This document shows, piece after piece, positions 10,743 to 22,342 of a stretch of 64,000 nucleotides of DNA (position 1 is its first letter; every line of letters starts with the position of its first letter). Location of the stretch: the NCBI GenBank assembly GCA_948146395.1, contig OX411543.1, forward strand, positions 32,383,058 through 32,447,057. The letters are read 5' to 3'. The position numbers and the translations under genes are program-made. The notes below the pieces were generated by a model, which was given only the letters and a program-made list of their open reading frames with translations, did not search any database and had not been told where the DNA came from. The stretch is from Fragum whitleyi (lineage: Eukaryota > Mollusca > Bivalvia > Cardiida > Cardiidae).

Positions 10743-12100
10743 ATGTTCTTAGATTTCGACTTGAGAATGAGAAAGCTTAAATTTTGTTTTAATTTTCATA
10801 CAAATATATGAACATTAAGGTAATATTAAAAAGTTGTTCTATTACTTTTATATATCAATTTATATACATATATTTTTTTTAATTATAAATTTGAGAAAAT
10901 TCTAAGTTGAGCATTGTTTCTTTTTTTAAAACCATGAGCCCTGAAATTCGGACATCAATTTACTTAATATAATGGTAAGAAGATAATGTAATGTATTGGA
11001 AAGTATTGGCGTCATAATAAATCATACTGCTTAGCAATTCAGAAAATGCAACTTTACCTCCGATTTTGATAAAATTAATATTAAATATTCAAGTTTTTGA
11101 TAACAATACGAGATATTTTGCTGTTGTCATTAATTATGAATTTGTCTTCCACCAACTGGTTGATAATTGTAAACATATTATGGATAACAGCTGTAGGCAA
11201 GGAATGAGTGTAAGGGCAGTGATGGCGCGAGAAATACCATGAATCCATTTTTAGACGCTCTTGACGCAGCGAACGCTGATAGGTACGTTTATGTAACGCC
11301 AAAACTGCGAAAAACTTTCAACGACGTTTGCCGCTGCGTTAGTGTACATTATTACAGAATTTTTACGGTGATAATTTTTTGCAAATTTTGTCAGTTTCAT
11401 ATTTACATATATCATAGCCTGCTTTATTTTTATTTTAATGTTCAGTAGGAAGGAATGTACTTAATCGACAAGCAATTATGCTATCTTGTATTAATACCAC
11501 GTTTGAACAATCCTGTCAGTTGTTAATAGGTTTTCAAAACAGTAGTACTCATTAAGATTCAATTTACTCTTTTTGAAGAATTGTAACCGTCTGACAACTA
11601 TGCGTTTCAAAAATGGAGTGAAACAAGGATTCTACATAACATGTTGCAACCTCAAAGACATCTTATAAGTGTGAAATCATATTCAATTCTGAGATCGGGT
11701 GAATTGTTTGCTTGCGTAGAACTACTTTTCTGACAGAGTGAGTAATTTGCCCATTATTTCCCAATGGTCAATGGGAGGTCACTCTTGAAATGAAATTACT
11801 GGAATGGCAACCTCCCCTGACACTACTAATGTATATAAAACAAAGGCAAATTAATGGAAATATCGGTATACACATGAATACGGATACAGTTGGAGCAGGT
11901 AAAGTAAAGCATTTAGGCAATGCGATAAAGGTTTATGCAAAGGGGTTTTACTTTACATTTCAACACACGAAAGCCAAACTCGAGACGAGTGTCTGCAATT
12001 TTTACGTGTTTATATGAACACTTAACCTTTCTTTTCTTTGAGAATGAAAATCGCGGAACAATCAATTAATATCCTTTTATAGAATTTTTATTTCCACTGG
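10743..12100. other. Intron without recognised genes
   Basis: An open stretch on the minus strand (about 11090-11240) with VIHNMFTIINQLVEDKFIIN faintly recalls the spacer exons, but has no matching donor in frame, so at best it is a relic. The rest shows no motif. Confidence 0.35.
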
Positions 12101-12109
12101 CCGAAGACC

Positions 12110-13030
12110 ACTGGGGCTATTGTCATGGCGTTGTGTCCGTCGTCCGTTCATGCGTCCGGTCGTAAACTTTTTCTTTAAAAATCTTCTCCTCAGAAACTAC
12201 TGGATGAATTTCAATCAAACTTCACAGGAATGACCCTAGGGTGATCCTCTTTCAAAGTTGTTCAAGAAATTTAGATCCAATGACAAACATGGATTTAATG
12301 GGCGTGGCTTATTTCCAAATATGGTTAAAAGTGGGTTTTCTCATATTCTAATTGATGGATACCAATTAAATTTTACATGAATGATCCTTGAGTGGCCTTT
12401 TATCAGTCTATAAAAAATTATTGTGATTGGTTGAAAAATATGTATTTTATGGGCGGAGGTCATTTTTCTATATGTTATTTAGTCGAAACTTTGAAAATCA
12501 TTTTCTCAGAATGTAACTGATGGTTTTCAACCAAATTTCACTTGAATGGTACTTTAGTGATCCTTTATCAGGCTACCAGAAATTATTGTGATCGGATGAA
12601 AAATAATTATTTTATTGGGCGGAGGTCATTTCTCTATATGTTATTTAGTGGAAACTTTGAAAATCATTTTCTCGGAATGTAATTGGTGGTTTTCAACCAA
12701 ATTTCTCTGGAATGATCTTTTTGAGTAACCCTTTATGAGTCTACCAAAAATTACTGTGATCGGATGAAAAATAATTATTTTAATGGGCGGAGGTAATTTC
12801 TCAATATGTTATTTTGTGTAATCTTTGAAAATCATTTTCTCAGAATGTTATGGGTGGATATCAATTAAACTTCATTGGTATGATCCTTGGGCGACCCCTT
12901 TATCATGTAGCCAAACTTATTGTCATTGGATGAAATATAAGGTTTATTTTTATCAGCGGAGGTCTTTTTTCTATATGTTATATAGTGGAAACTCTGAAAA
13001 TCATTTTCAACATCAGAAGAATCCAAAATA
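12110..13030. repeat. Dispersed element with about four tandem units of about 167 bp
   Basis: CTTTGAAAATCATTTTCTC recurs at about 12490, 12657 and 12824, with a worn fourth at 12990; between them GGGCGGAGGTCATTT and GATCGGATGAAAAATAAT repeat. The left head (12110-12175) has GTCCGTCGTCCGTTCATGCG. Head, tandem body and A-rich end (13040) look like a dispersed mollusc-type repeat. The frame across 12825-13127 is a by-product. Confidence 0.8.
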
Positions 13031-13578
13031 TCTAAAAAGTAAAAAAAAAAGTCAAACTTTTCTTTTTCTTTTACAAGAATTTCAAGCCTGTGGAGCGACC
13101 CAAGCCATTCATAGCTTTCTAGTTTAAGCAGATAACACCATCGTTTTTAATAATGAGATTACGGAGAACTGATTAGCATTACAAAATAAGAATAATAACC
13201 TAGATCATCTAATTGTCATTTCTTTACTTTTATAACAAATGGATCGGAGAATCACTGTTTAAACTACACCGGGAATAATTCCGAAAGTTATCGAAACGTT
13301 GTAATTACAGGACTTTGTTGACGATCGACGATATATGTTGAGAAACGTATATCTGAAGCAGGATGCGGTCAGGTCATTTTCCTTTTATCGTAATTTTACA
13401 TGTAAAATTTCTCTTTTCTCCACAAATGGAGGAATCACTCTAGTATGCCAACAGAAACGTCCACCATCAGTACTTTCAGTGCTTTGATTAAAAGGTGGCG
13501 TTAAACAGCATACCGACAAACAAATACGTGTAAATCACCTTGAATTTGAAGCAGTCGTGGGGTTATGGGTTTACTCAC

Positions 13579-13770
13579 CTACACAATCTGGGGCATTCGA
13601 CATCGGGGACCATGAGTATGAAGTGACGCTACCACACTCGAACACAGTTGTGTTAAGACTCTCCGGTAAAACGTACCCTTCTTTACACGTCACGTTACAC
13701 AATGACGTACCGGCGACGTCAGTTGAACAGTTGAGCTCCATCCGATAACCTCTGGTAAGATCGGGACAAA
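13579..13770 (-). CDS. Exon 19: sushi/CCP domain
   Basis: About residues 1174-1237, phase 1-1: CPDLTRGYRMELNCSTDV, AGTSLCNVTCKEGYVLPES, then TVFECGSV, YSWSPMSNAPDC. A clear CCP with G-T-x-C-x-V-x-C, E-G-Y-x-L, a Cys, a W and the final P-D-C. It begins the second block [sushi - RRKR-S spacer - GCC2/3] of the gene. The acceptor is TATTTAG and the donor GTGAGT. Confidence 0.94.
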
Positions 13771-13814
13771 CTAAATAAAAAGAAATCGACACATAAAATC
13801 TGTTCACAAATTTT

Positions 13815-14130
13815 ATCTTATAACTATACCAATTTCCATATGATAACATCCCGTATGATATTTTTTATGATATCACATAGTTATTTTTAGAACAATGATA
13901 TAATGCGGTTATTTTTAGAAACTTGCACTTCAGTTAGAAACATCGAACGAAAACAAGACAAATAAAGGTTATAAGATAAATATAATACGCACTTAGAGTA
14001 TATTTGAAAAAAATATCTAACTCGGTTGTGAGAATTGATACTTGTCTCGGCAGAGCCTCGACAATAATCAATTCTCCCAACCTCGTTAGATATTTTTTTC
14101 ATATAATACACTAACTACGTATTACATATA
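13815..14130. mobile_element. MITE family D, copy 1
   Basis: It contains a stem-loop in which AAATATCTAACTCGGTTGTG and its inverted partner CCAACCTCGTTAGATATTT enclose GTCTCGGCAGAGCCTCGAC. The outer part holds TATGATATCACATAG. Other copies lie at 24878, 40366 and 40686, with fragments at 35055 and 39598. It starts 45 bases from the exon 19 acceptor. Confidence 0.82.
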
Positions 14131-14362
14131 TATCACTGTAGCTTTTTGTCTGTTGTTCACAAAATACAGTACCATTAGTTAATTAATTGATATTTTCTGA
14201 TTTCCTTTAGATTTGATCTTAAGTTCATTGTTTTTCTGAATATTTTCATTTCCATTGAAACCAGATTGAGTAAAATCGGCTTGATATTGAGGAAGATACA
14301 GTGGTTTAATTTTTTGGGATGTGCCTTGTTTTAAAAAAACCACCATAAAGAGTGAATTTTGA

Positions 14363-14533
14363 TTAAGGTAGTGGATCGGTAATAGTGTCGCAACGTTTTC
14401 GAAGTAATGAACTTTAACAGTGTTAACCGAGGTTTCCTAATGATTTTCATAAGGAAACCTCGGTCAACATTGTGAAAGCTCATGAGTGCCGAAATGTTGC
14501 GGATCTATTACAGTTTACGTTTCCACTACCTTA
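14363..14533. mobile_element. MITE family C, copy 2
   Basis: Palindromic, 171 bp: TTAAGGTAGTGGATCGGTAA at the left, CGTTTCCACTACCTTAA at the right, ACCGAGGTTTCCTAATGA and its inverse in the centre. Confidence 0.88.
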
Positions 14534-14801
14534 AAATCTTATATTTATATCTGGGTATAGATTGGTTGGCCACATTAGAATTTTAAGCGCTAATCATGAG
14601 ATCTTTATTAAGAGAAATGACCAACGGAGTCTAAGAACACAAAAAACTATATATCATAATACTCGAATTATTTTCCTTTGCAGTACAACTGAAGCTAAAT
14701 TCTCATTATCTAAACAGTTAATCAATAACAGGGTTTTATTTTGTCCCGTTGAAAATCACAGTTCGACGTTCTTTTATCAAAACTGGTCTGTCTATGAAGT
14801 T

Positions 14802-15081
14802 AATTGATTGATTGAATGGAGTTTAACGCCACTTTCAACGTTTTTTCGGTTATATTGCGGCGGCTGGATCACCTAACAATAGTTTCCTAGTATTTCTCTC
14901 ACCAGTACAACCACCACATCCTTTCCTAGCCTCCAGCTGCTATCTCACATAGGTCTACGATTATCAACCCATTGTTGAGAGACAAATAGTCGGGAAAAAA
15001 ATTAGTGCCGCCGTTGGGGATCGAACCCTGGACCTCTAGATTGACAGTCCGACGCGCCACCAACTGCGCTTTGACGAGGGC
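14802..15081 (-). mobile_element. tRNA-derived SINE (family 1), minus strand
   Basis: On the minus strand the head at 15081 reads GCGCAGTTGGTGGCGCGTCG, then an anticodon-arm-like part, then GGGTTCGATCCCCAACGG (pol III box B). The body includes TGTCTCTCAACAATGGGTTG and GGAGGCTAGGAAAGGATG; the tail is (AATC)n. The same body occurs at 41326 and 49744. Confidence 0.9.
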
Positions 15082-15507
15082 TCTATGAAATTAATACATC
15101 TGTATCTAACTTTGTAAGCCTTCTTGTCCGATTTTTAATCATCTTTATAGCAACGGAAAAGACAATCATTCAGTAAAGCAACTATATAATTAGAACTCTT
15201 ATCTGGCTGACAGGAAACAAGAGATATTAGTCAATTGACTTCTGGAAGTGTTATTTATCAGTAGGAGTTGGTGTCCCTGTCTTTTATTATAATCTATATT
15301 GAAAAATGAGATTATGAAACAATTGTCTGTGCTAGAAGGACACCGACGAAAAATTCTCTGACGATAACTCTACCTAAAAAAGGCTTCATTAAATCATGCA
15401 TGTACCAACGATGCTTGCACAAATCCAATAATGAGCGTATACATTTGAATTGTCTCGACGAGATGATTCCAATGAATACCTACAATATGTGGTTTCAATA
15501 TAGGGTA

Positions 15508-15640
15508 AATTCACGTTTTTTAGGGCGTTAACATTTGCAGAGACCCGAAAAAAGGTTTAACGCCTGAGTTTGAAGCACTAGGGCGTTAAAGCATTTTGAG
15601 GGTATCTGCAAATGTTGACGCCTGAAAAAAAAAGTGAATT
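15508..15640. repeat. Long imperfect hairpin
   Basis: AATTCACGTTTTTTAGGGCG and AACATTTGCAGA on the left pair with TCTGCAAATGTTGACGCC and AAAAAGTGAATT on the right. Repeated GGCGTTAA words lie inside. Probably a MITE; only one copy was seen. Confidence 0.75.
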
Positions 15641-16126
15641 GACGCTATTAATGCATAAAAGCAAGACTTAAGTATTTATTCAAACAGAATTGCAAAATAA
15701 TTCATCGGAACGTTTAAAACCAATTCCAAGAGTAATAGTGTGCCGGGAAAAGTGCGTAATGCATTGTGCTGTCACTTTTGTTTATACCGACGTTGCTTGT
15801 TGATTTAATGACGTCACAAAAATCTACGCAGGAACCAGATCGACGTGTTTATTCATGCACTATATGAATATTCGACAAAGAAACTGATAAAGTTTATAGC
15901 CATAGACTGAGGATATATAAGTGGAGAAAGTCGTGCGTTAACGGCACGTGAAATAACTTATTAATCCACGTTTTCTTCCGTTAACGCCCGGGTATTGTCT
16001 ATTAACGTATGGCGATAACGACCCGAAAACGTAGATTTTATACATAATACGAAATACGAAACACAGATTTTAAACTGGCGATACCCTCTCTAATGTGTAC
16101 CTACGTTTAAATTCCCACTGACTTAC

Positions 16127-16297
16127 TTGGACATGTATCTTGATTACAGCTCTGAGCTTCACTGCTCTCCCCTGTACAGTTAGCCCCGTACTGTGTTGGT
16201 GCCGGACTGTCACATGACCTAGTACGAGTCTGTGTTCCTCCATTACAAGTGACTGTACAGTCGGTCCATTCTGTCCACTCCGACCATCCACCGTCAA
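16127..16297 (-). CDS. Exon 18: thrombospondin type-1 repeat
   Basis: About residues 1117-1173, phase 1-1: DGGWSEWTEWTDCTVTCNGG, TQTRTRSCDSPAPTQYGANC, TGESSEAQSCNQDTC. It has W-x-x-W-x-x-W, C-x-x-x-C-G/N-G-G, T-R-x-R-x-C and six Cys, a textbook TSP1. The W-x-x-W motif is often C-mannosylated. Vertebrate SVEP1 has no TSP1, so this is a lineage addition or loss. The acceptor is GTTGATAG and the donor GTAAGT. Confidence 0.97.
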
Positions 16298-16448
16298 CTA
16301 TCAACATTAAGGAGAAATGGATTTTGGACCATTTTCCGACTAACAGGTCTATGCTTTAATAATTTTCTGTGCTAAGTAAATTTAGAATCTAAAGATACAT
16401 GTATATGAACGAATCTTCATTTGGAACTTTGATTCACTTCTAAAAATT

Positions 16449-16703
16449 TGTGACCCGTCACGCGAAAAGGGACCATCTCGGAACTCTTGAAATGGATATT
16501 TGAAAAAGAGATTGGTTCTAGTGTATGTCAACCAGAGATCGCATTTAAAAAAAACTTTCACTGAAAGGAAGATTGATCATTCTAAAATAAGGGCATTTTG
16601 AAAAGTTTCGACCCAAGTCAGTCTGCACAGTCCGCGCAGCATGACAAGGATCGACACTTTACGCACTACCCTGATGTTCCTTTTTTGCGTGACGGGTAAC
16701 AAA
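16449..16703. mobile_element. MITE family A, copy 3
   Basis: Ends TGTGACCCGTCACGCGAAAA and TTTTGCGTGACGGGTAACA; inside lie GAGATTGGTTCTAGTG and CAACCAGAGATCGCATTT, and a central CAGTCTGCACAGTCCGCGCA. 255 bp. Confidence 0.9.
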
Positions 16704-17287
16704 TTTTAAGTATTATTGATACAATAAACTTAGACATTAACCTCAAAAAAAAAATTAATTTAAAAGTCAGTGTAACTTGATTATTGTTTAGATAATGAAA
16801 TGCTGAAATACAAGGCCTCCGGATTAACTTTTAAAAAATAAAATAGATATATTCAAATTTATAGCCTACTCTCTAGTATCAAAGTGCTGTAAGCACTGCG
16901 ATTTTGCGGTACTGAATGACTGATCCCCCTTATTACTGATTCAGGATGTTATCTATATCTAGCTTTAAAAAAACCAATCCAATCTGCTTCTGTATTGATA
17001 TCGTCTTCGAGCGGCAATAAAAGCGAGTAGCTGATCGGTGAATTTTTGAGAAAAAAAATAAATGCATTTCAACATGGAGTGATGTCATTAAAAGTTTATC
17101 AAATTCGCATTGATTACATCAATTTCAAAGACTTCTAAAGCGTTGTCATTCTGACTCTGGGATATTCCTGCTTTGGCAGGAGGTATGATTAAAGATCACC
17201 TGAAAATATGAGCAAGCTAATCCTATTCTAATACAACCTCGCGAAGCTTTTTTATATATATAAAAGCATGACAAAGGCTTAACAAAC

Positions 17288-17530
17288 CTGGCGGATCCTC
17301 ACACAGGCTACCATTGTATCCTGGTAAGCACGTGCACGTGTAGGTTCCGTTTCCATTGACACACGTGGCATTATTCTCACATTTGTTATCGATACAGTAG
17401 TCAGGAGGTGTTCCGCAGTTCCGTCCTGTGTAACCCTCAACACAATAACACGTGTAATTGTTGACTCCGCCTACACACGTGTGACCTATGACGTCATTGT
17501 TACATGGATTGGATTCACATTCGTCAACAG
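17288..17530 (-). CDS. Exon 17: two EGF-like domains
   Basis: About residues 1036-1116, phase 1-1. EGF 1 is VDECESNPCNN to GYTGRNC, starting with a DEC as in calcium-binding EGFs, though the full D-x-D/N-E motif is only partly present. EGF 2 is PPDYCIDNKCENNATCVNGN to LPGYNGSLC. Each has six Cys with C-x-C and G-Y-x-G-x-x-C ends. Both sit in one exon, so they duplicated or fused before the gene reached this form. In vertebrate SVEP1 the EGF run stands before the pentraxin-like domain; here it follows. The acceptor is TTATATCAG and the donor GTTTGT. Confidence 0.95.
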
Positions 17531-18308
17531 CTGATATAAAAAGAGAATTTTGACAAAAGCTGTCCACACGTTCAAATAATATAAGCCCATATAAAGTCAT
17601 AAATAAACGTTTAAATTTGAGCAATTCGAGATTTAACTCGTCAAAATATGTGCTAATGTATCAGGGTTTGACACTACTTTTTGCTACCAGCCTGAAGGAC
17701 CTGTTAGCCCTAAATATTATCGGTCCTCCCTAATATCAACAGGTCTTGCAATAAAACCATGTTAGAGTTTTAGCAATTTAAGGGATAATCTGCAAGGAAA
17801 ACATTATTTGAACAGAAAAAATGCTTTTGACAAGCAATTTCTGCTTTTCTATAGTGTTTTCCTTTTGGTAATGCAAATTTTAGTATAGGGAAGGAATTTT
17901 TTTCAAAACTGGACAGGTTTGAAACACTAAATACTACCATTAACTATAGACTACCATTAACTATAGGCCTGAAGGACCTACAGGATGGTAACATCTACCA
18001 GTTCTCACTAAAGTCTACAGGTCTCGGGCCTGAGTATTCATGTTAATGTCGATCCCTGTGTATTCCTCTGTTCTAAAATCATAAAGTTTCTGAGTCTCCT
18101 ATTTTGGAAAAAAAATATCAGCTACTTGTATAGACACTTACATGTAGTACAGTCTTGCGCTGAACTTTTTGGTATGCATTAATGAGAATACTTTCAAGAA
18201 AAGTTAGGATTTGTTACAAAGTATGAATATATCACTTTAATGAAAATTAAGCAAGAAGACAGCATATCTGGGTAATTATTGAACACCCCTCGTATAACTA
18301 TCACTCAC
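17531..18308. other. Intron with short local repeats only
   Basis: At 17785-17885 lies a hairpin repeat (ACAAGCAATTTCTGCTTTT) like the one at 9028. At 17935-17970 ACTACCATTAACTATAG is doubled. No exon was seen. Confidence 0.45.
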
Positions 18309-18479
18309 GGTCACAAAACGTTGGTGTTTGAATGTTTAGTCCCTGTATGGTTGTCTCCCTAAAGTGACTCATGTTGAAAACATCGTTAGGCCGCTCTACC
18401 CAGCAATTTGTTGTCATAGATTGTATATCTGCTGCAGATACCACTCCGTCTTCAATGTGAAGGTCGGCAATGTATACAC
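18309..18479 (-). CDS. Exon 16: LamG/pentraxin-like domain, C-terminal part
   Basis: About residues 979-1035, phase 1-1: VYIADLHIEDGVVSAADIQS, MTTNCWVERPNDVFN, GLNIQTPTFCD. This is the final strand and tail of a pentraxin-like domain (I-x-x-L-x-x-x-D-x-V-x-S-x-x-x-I). The tail ending in I-x-x-P-x-F-C is close to the SVEP1 segment after its pentraxin domain. The acceptor is CTTACCAG and the donor GTGAGT. Confidence 0.85.
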
Positions 18480-19397
18480 CTGGTAAGTATAGGATAGACA
18501 ACGAGTGCGGTGGTATATGGGAAATAGGCACGAGCTTCAGCGAGTGCGTAGTTATGCCGAAACTATATTTATGAATCTATTATCGTAACTTGCATGTATG
18601 CAACTGTAGAAAGTCTTTTGGGAAAAGCAATCATATAATATGCTCGACACTTTCTTAAAATGACACGGCATACAAAATCTGTCAGATTCACGTGCACGAC
18701 ACACTTTCATTGTATATCTGTAAATTTAATGCTAGGGGTTGTATTTGTGATTTATATTTTTGAAATACTGCTCTCTGATTGGCCGATTCGCTTCAAGCGT
18801 GGTCTAATATTATGTTACAAGAAGAAAAAATGTCACATATAAATATGGAACAACGTTGGCTCCTTCACTTGGCTAGACTGTAAAAATTACATTTGAGAGG
18901 TTTAGTCATTTTCTAAAAGAAATCAGAAGCCCAGTCCAAAGTATTTTGGTAATGGACGACTGGACTAGTGGGGTTTTTTTTTTACCCTGTTACAAAACTG
19001 ATTTGTAATATGATGTTTAAGAAATAGCTTAATAACCAACTCAAATTTAAAATACTAAAAGTTCTTATTTGTAGATTATTATTTATCATTAGTTATTTTA
19101 CCTATCCAGCAAATCAAATCAAATTCCATATTTAGGCGTTTCTCTCAGTAGAAGTTTCCTACTCTAACGTTTCCTACCAAGACATTTCACTACTTTTGGT
19201 TGTCATTCGTCATTTTTGTATTTATATGATGCATAAATATAATATTATTCCTAATTTATTTTATATTTCTGATTTTTTGTGAGTTATAAGGATTCTTTAG
19301 CTTTAAAGGTTTAGATGTCTTGTTAACTATTGTATGTAGACGACGTATCATTTACTATAGTGGCCGTTCTTTTACAGTTTTATTGTAATAGGTGTAC

Positions 19398-19623
19398 CAG
19401 TTGCTCCACTAGATTCGACTGTCAGAGTTCCGTTTGCTACTACAGGCGATGTAAGGGCGGTAACTGACGTGTCTCTGTGATACAAATGGCCCTTAAAATA
19501 TACTGAGAAATCGCTGTTTGTGGCATCCCAGGTCACAGCAATGTGCGTCCATATTTGGGAAAACGGATAGTCAATCTCAAGGTCAAATGAAGTTCCCCTG
19601 AAATATATTGTACGCATGTCAGC
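19398..19623 (-). CDS. Exon 15: LamG/pentraxin-like domain, middle part
   Basis: About residues 904-978, phase 0 to phase 1: ADMRTIYFRGTSFDLEIDYP, FSQIWTHIAVTWDATNSDFS, VYFKGHL, then VVANGTLTVESSGAT. W-T-H-I-A-V-T-W-D matches the W-H-H-I-A-I-T-W strand of SVEP1, and V-Y-F-K-G matches V-Y-I-D-G. The donor is chosen by phase: GTACAC after ACTG gives phase 1, as exon 16 needs. A GTAAAA 22 bases further on looks stronger but would break the frame. The acceptor is CTTTTACAG. Confidence 0.72.
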
Positions 19624-19894
19624 CTGTAAAAGAAGATAGTGCAAAACTTTTAATCAGCGTGTATGGAAACCCGTAGTATTGCTTTTGAAATAGGCGATAC
19701 TGTATAAATATCAAACGCAGATTAGAATTATCATTCCTTTGTAATAACATTGAATCTAGCTCACGGGAAATTAGGATCACTTAAACGAAAAAAATAATTC
19801 GAGCAATATTTTCTGTCCTAGTATGTATTGAAATATTTATCGAACTTGAAGATCGAGTGATCACCGCGATACTGTGCGTTTTGAAGACGTTTAC

Positions 19895-20130
19895 TTCAAA
19901 CGTCAAAAAAATATTCATGAATACGAACGGTACTAGAATCCGGATGATATTAGTGCCTGTTAAGTAAATAACTATCGTATCATCCCCTCCTGATGTAAGA
20001 CGAACGCTTGCACTGGCATTCAACTCTGCAAACAGTTTGGTCCAAAACATAACGGTAACGCTGGACATGTCATTCGTGAATGTCCCCGCCGTAACAATAC
20101 CAGGTGTGTTGTCCACCAGTATGTGGAAAG
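19895..20130 (-). CDS. Exon 14: LamG/pentraxin-like domain, N-terminal part
   Basis: About residues 825-903, phase 1 to phase 0. It shows FHILVDNTPGIVTAGTFTND, SSVTVMFWTKLFAEL (the T-x-x-F-W strand of concanavalin-like pentraxin domains), then SGGDDTIVIYLTG. The acceptor TGATTATAG is good. The 3' boundary is less sure: I chose the phase-0 donor GTAAAC after TTTGAA. An earlier phase-0 GT (GTACCG) would drop 13 residues (VPFVFMNIFLTFE) that fit the fold poorly. Confidence 0.68.
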
Positions 20131-20206
20131 CTATAATCAGTAATGAAAATAGTTTTTTTTAAAATTTAAGATATTATCCTAAATGAAATTATGCATTGTT
20201 AAAATA

Positions 20207-20468
20207 TGTGACCCGTCACACGAAAAGTAACCATCTTGGAATTCTGTATAATGAATATTTGGAAAAGAGATTGGTTCCAGCACAGACCAACCAGAGGTCG
20301 CATTTCGAATTTTCTTTCACAGGAAGCTGGGTCGATCATTCTAGATTCAGAAATAAAGCAAAGTGCGAAAAGTTTCGACCCTAGTAAGACTGGGCAATCT
20401 GCGTAGTCTGACTAGGGTCTACACTTTTCGCACTACCCAGATGTTCCTTTTCGCGTAACGGGTCACAT
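20207..20468. mobile_element. MITE family A, copy 4
   Basis: Ends ATGTGACCCGTCACACGAAA and TTTTCGCGTAACGGGTCACAT, GAGATTGGTTCCAGCACAG inside. 262 bp; flanked by AT on both sides, in line with a TA-type target. Confidence 0.9.
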
Positions 20469-21082
20469 ATTTGAATTTTCTGGAATACAATTTAATCTGC
20501 TCATGTGAAGTTCTTACTTTCATGTTAATCTACAATTCAATTTTTGTTTCAATTTATTAAAATATATATAGTCTACAAATAATTCAACATTGTTAGTTGT
20601 ATTTTGAAATAGTCTGTGTTAATATTAATTTAGTAAGTTGGTACCAGACTGAAGAGCTGATCGATTGGCTATCCGAATCAACAACGTTGAGACTACCTTA
20701 GAATGCCTATCGTAAGGTTTTATGAGTCTTACGTCAAATATGACAACTGATTGAACGCTTGTCGTCCAAGACTGCATGGTTTTGAAAAGCAAAGCTGAAA
20801 TTTGGACAAAATTATTGGACAGTGACTGAATCCGCCCCTACCTCTGTTTCGACTATTTTGGAGACTGTCAAGTCACCATTAGAACAATAGGAATGCATAA
20901 GTCTATTGAGTAGAGATAGAACTCAATGTTTTACTTCTTTTGGCTACAATATTTCTGACAAAGAAAATTATTTTAAGAATTATATCAAGTGGTGCTATAC
21001 TTTTTTGACTTAGTATATAAGTGCGATGATGTATTTAAAAGTGTAAGAATGCACTGAATTCACAGTTCACATATTCATTTAC

Positions 21083-21241
21083 CTTGACATTGACTAATGC
21101 TCGTGGACCCTGAAAACTCGGTGGTTCCCGTATCACATCGTGTACATGCTGTTTGACCCGTATTGTCCTGGTAATAACCAATCGGACAGGATGTACAGGG
21201 TACCACACCATCCGATGAAAACTGACCGACAGGACACTGCT
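21083..21241 (-). CDS. Exon 13: GCC2/GCC3 Cys-rich module
   Basis: About residues 772-824, phase 1-1. No internal Met near the start, so a simple ATG-to-stop scan overlooks it. It reads QCPVGQFSSDGVVPCTSCPI, GYYQDNTGQTACTRCDTGTT, then SISQCQ. It has the same Cys spacing as exon 12 and stands next to it, as the tandem GCC2/3 modules do in SVEP1. The acceptor is CTTTTCAG and the donor GTAAAT. Confidence 0.93.
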
Positions 21242-21542
21242 CTGAAAAGCATATTAGTGATACTTAAGCTTTAAACAAATGAGAGATAAAGGAACCGATA
21301 AAAACTAATTTACGACGATTGTTGGTAAATATACTTCCAATAAGAGAAAAATAAGTAACAAATCAAACGATTTATTTAGACTGAACCTCTGACTTTGAAC
21401 AACAGTCAATGCAAATAAATCGGGGTATAGCAAATTTTACTTCATAAATATGTTTGTATGTATGCAAAGGGTTTTCATGTCTGATAACCACATCGACCTC
21501 CAGTTGGACTCCTCGGATCATGCAATATACAATTAAATGACT

Positions 21543-21725
21543 CGGTTAAGGAATGTCGCGCCTTGTAAGCTGAGCAGGTTACGCGTATGGCTCTCAATCC
21601 TGAGGTAACAAGTTCGATCCCAGGCTCGGTCATCTTGAATCCTGCAATTGGCAATGGTCGTTTTGGCTCACGCCATTTGGGCGAGTGCTACGCCTAAGGG
21701 CAGCTTGGGGTCGAATGAAATTATC
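21543..21725 (+). mobile_element. Possible tRNA-derived SINE (different family)
   Basis: AAGTTCGATCCCAGGCTCGG looks like a box B and T-arm with a box A-like part (CCTTGTAAGCTGAGCAGGTT) about 60 bases before. A non-tRNA body (GTGCTACGCCTAAGGGC) follows. Single copy in this window, so the end is uncertain. Confidence 0.45.
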
Positions 21726-22342
21726 TGATCGTACTGTAAGAAATGACAGAAAACCATGAACATATGCAAAAACCATTGAATCAAAATTGCAAAATCGTTG
21801 AAAGCAACGTTAATCCATATACATGTATACAATGAAACGAATTAGTTTTTTGGAAACACTGGAAAAATTGGTCGAGATGTAATTGGCCTAGAGTGACGCC
21901 ATTGCAGATTTTCCTAATCAATTTTTCCAAGGAACGGTAACTGCAACGCAATTATTAATCTTCGGCTTAGACGTTGGTCAATCTCGATATTTTAACGACT
22001 TTACATGCGTAAACTTCCAGAACCAATACTCAAAACACCACCCAGACATTTCCTTTCTTTTTTGTGATTTGTGATTTTTGTGACCCCTTTGTCCTTTGAC
22101 TACCAATAAAACCTTAATTTATAAACATCTGGTATTGATCCTTCAATAAATCGATGAATATATTCATCAAGTTTCATTCGATATAATACAAGTTTATTTA
22201 TTGTTTCAAAGCGACTTAACATTCCCCAATAAGCGATGTAAAGTTTTTTTTGCTACAGTTCTATGTCCACAACCATGCATGTTGCAGACAAACGGAACTT
22301 TAATGTCTGAGAGGGTATGTCATGGCGGAGCTCAGTTATAAG

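Noticed and set aside
10980..11240. Extra spacer exon between exons 19 and 20
   Set aside because: Minus-strand frame recalls the spacer only weakly and meets a stop before the candidate GTAAAG donor.
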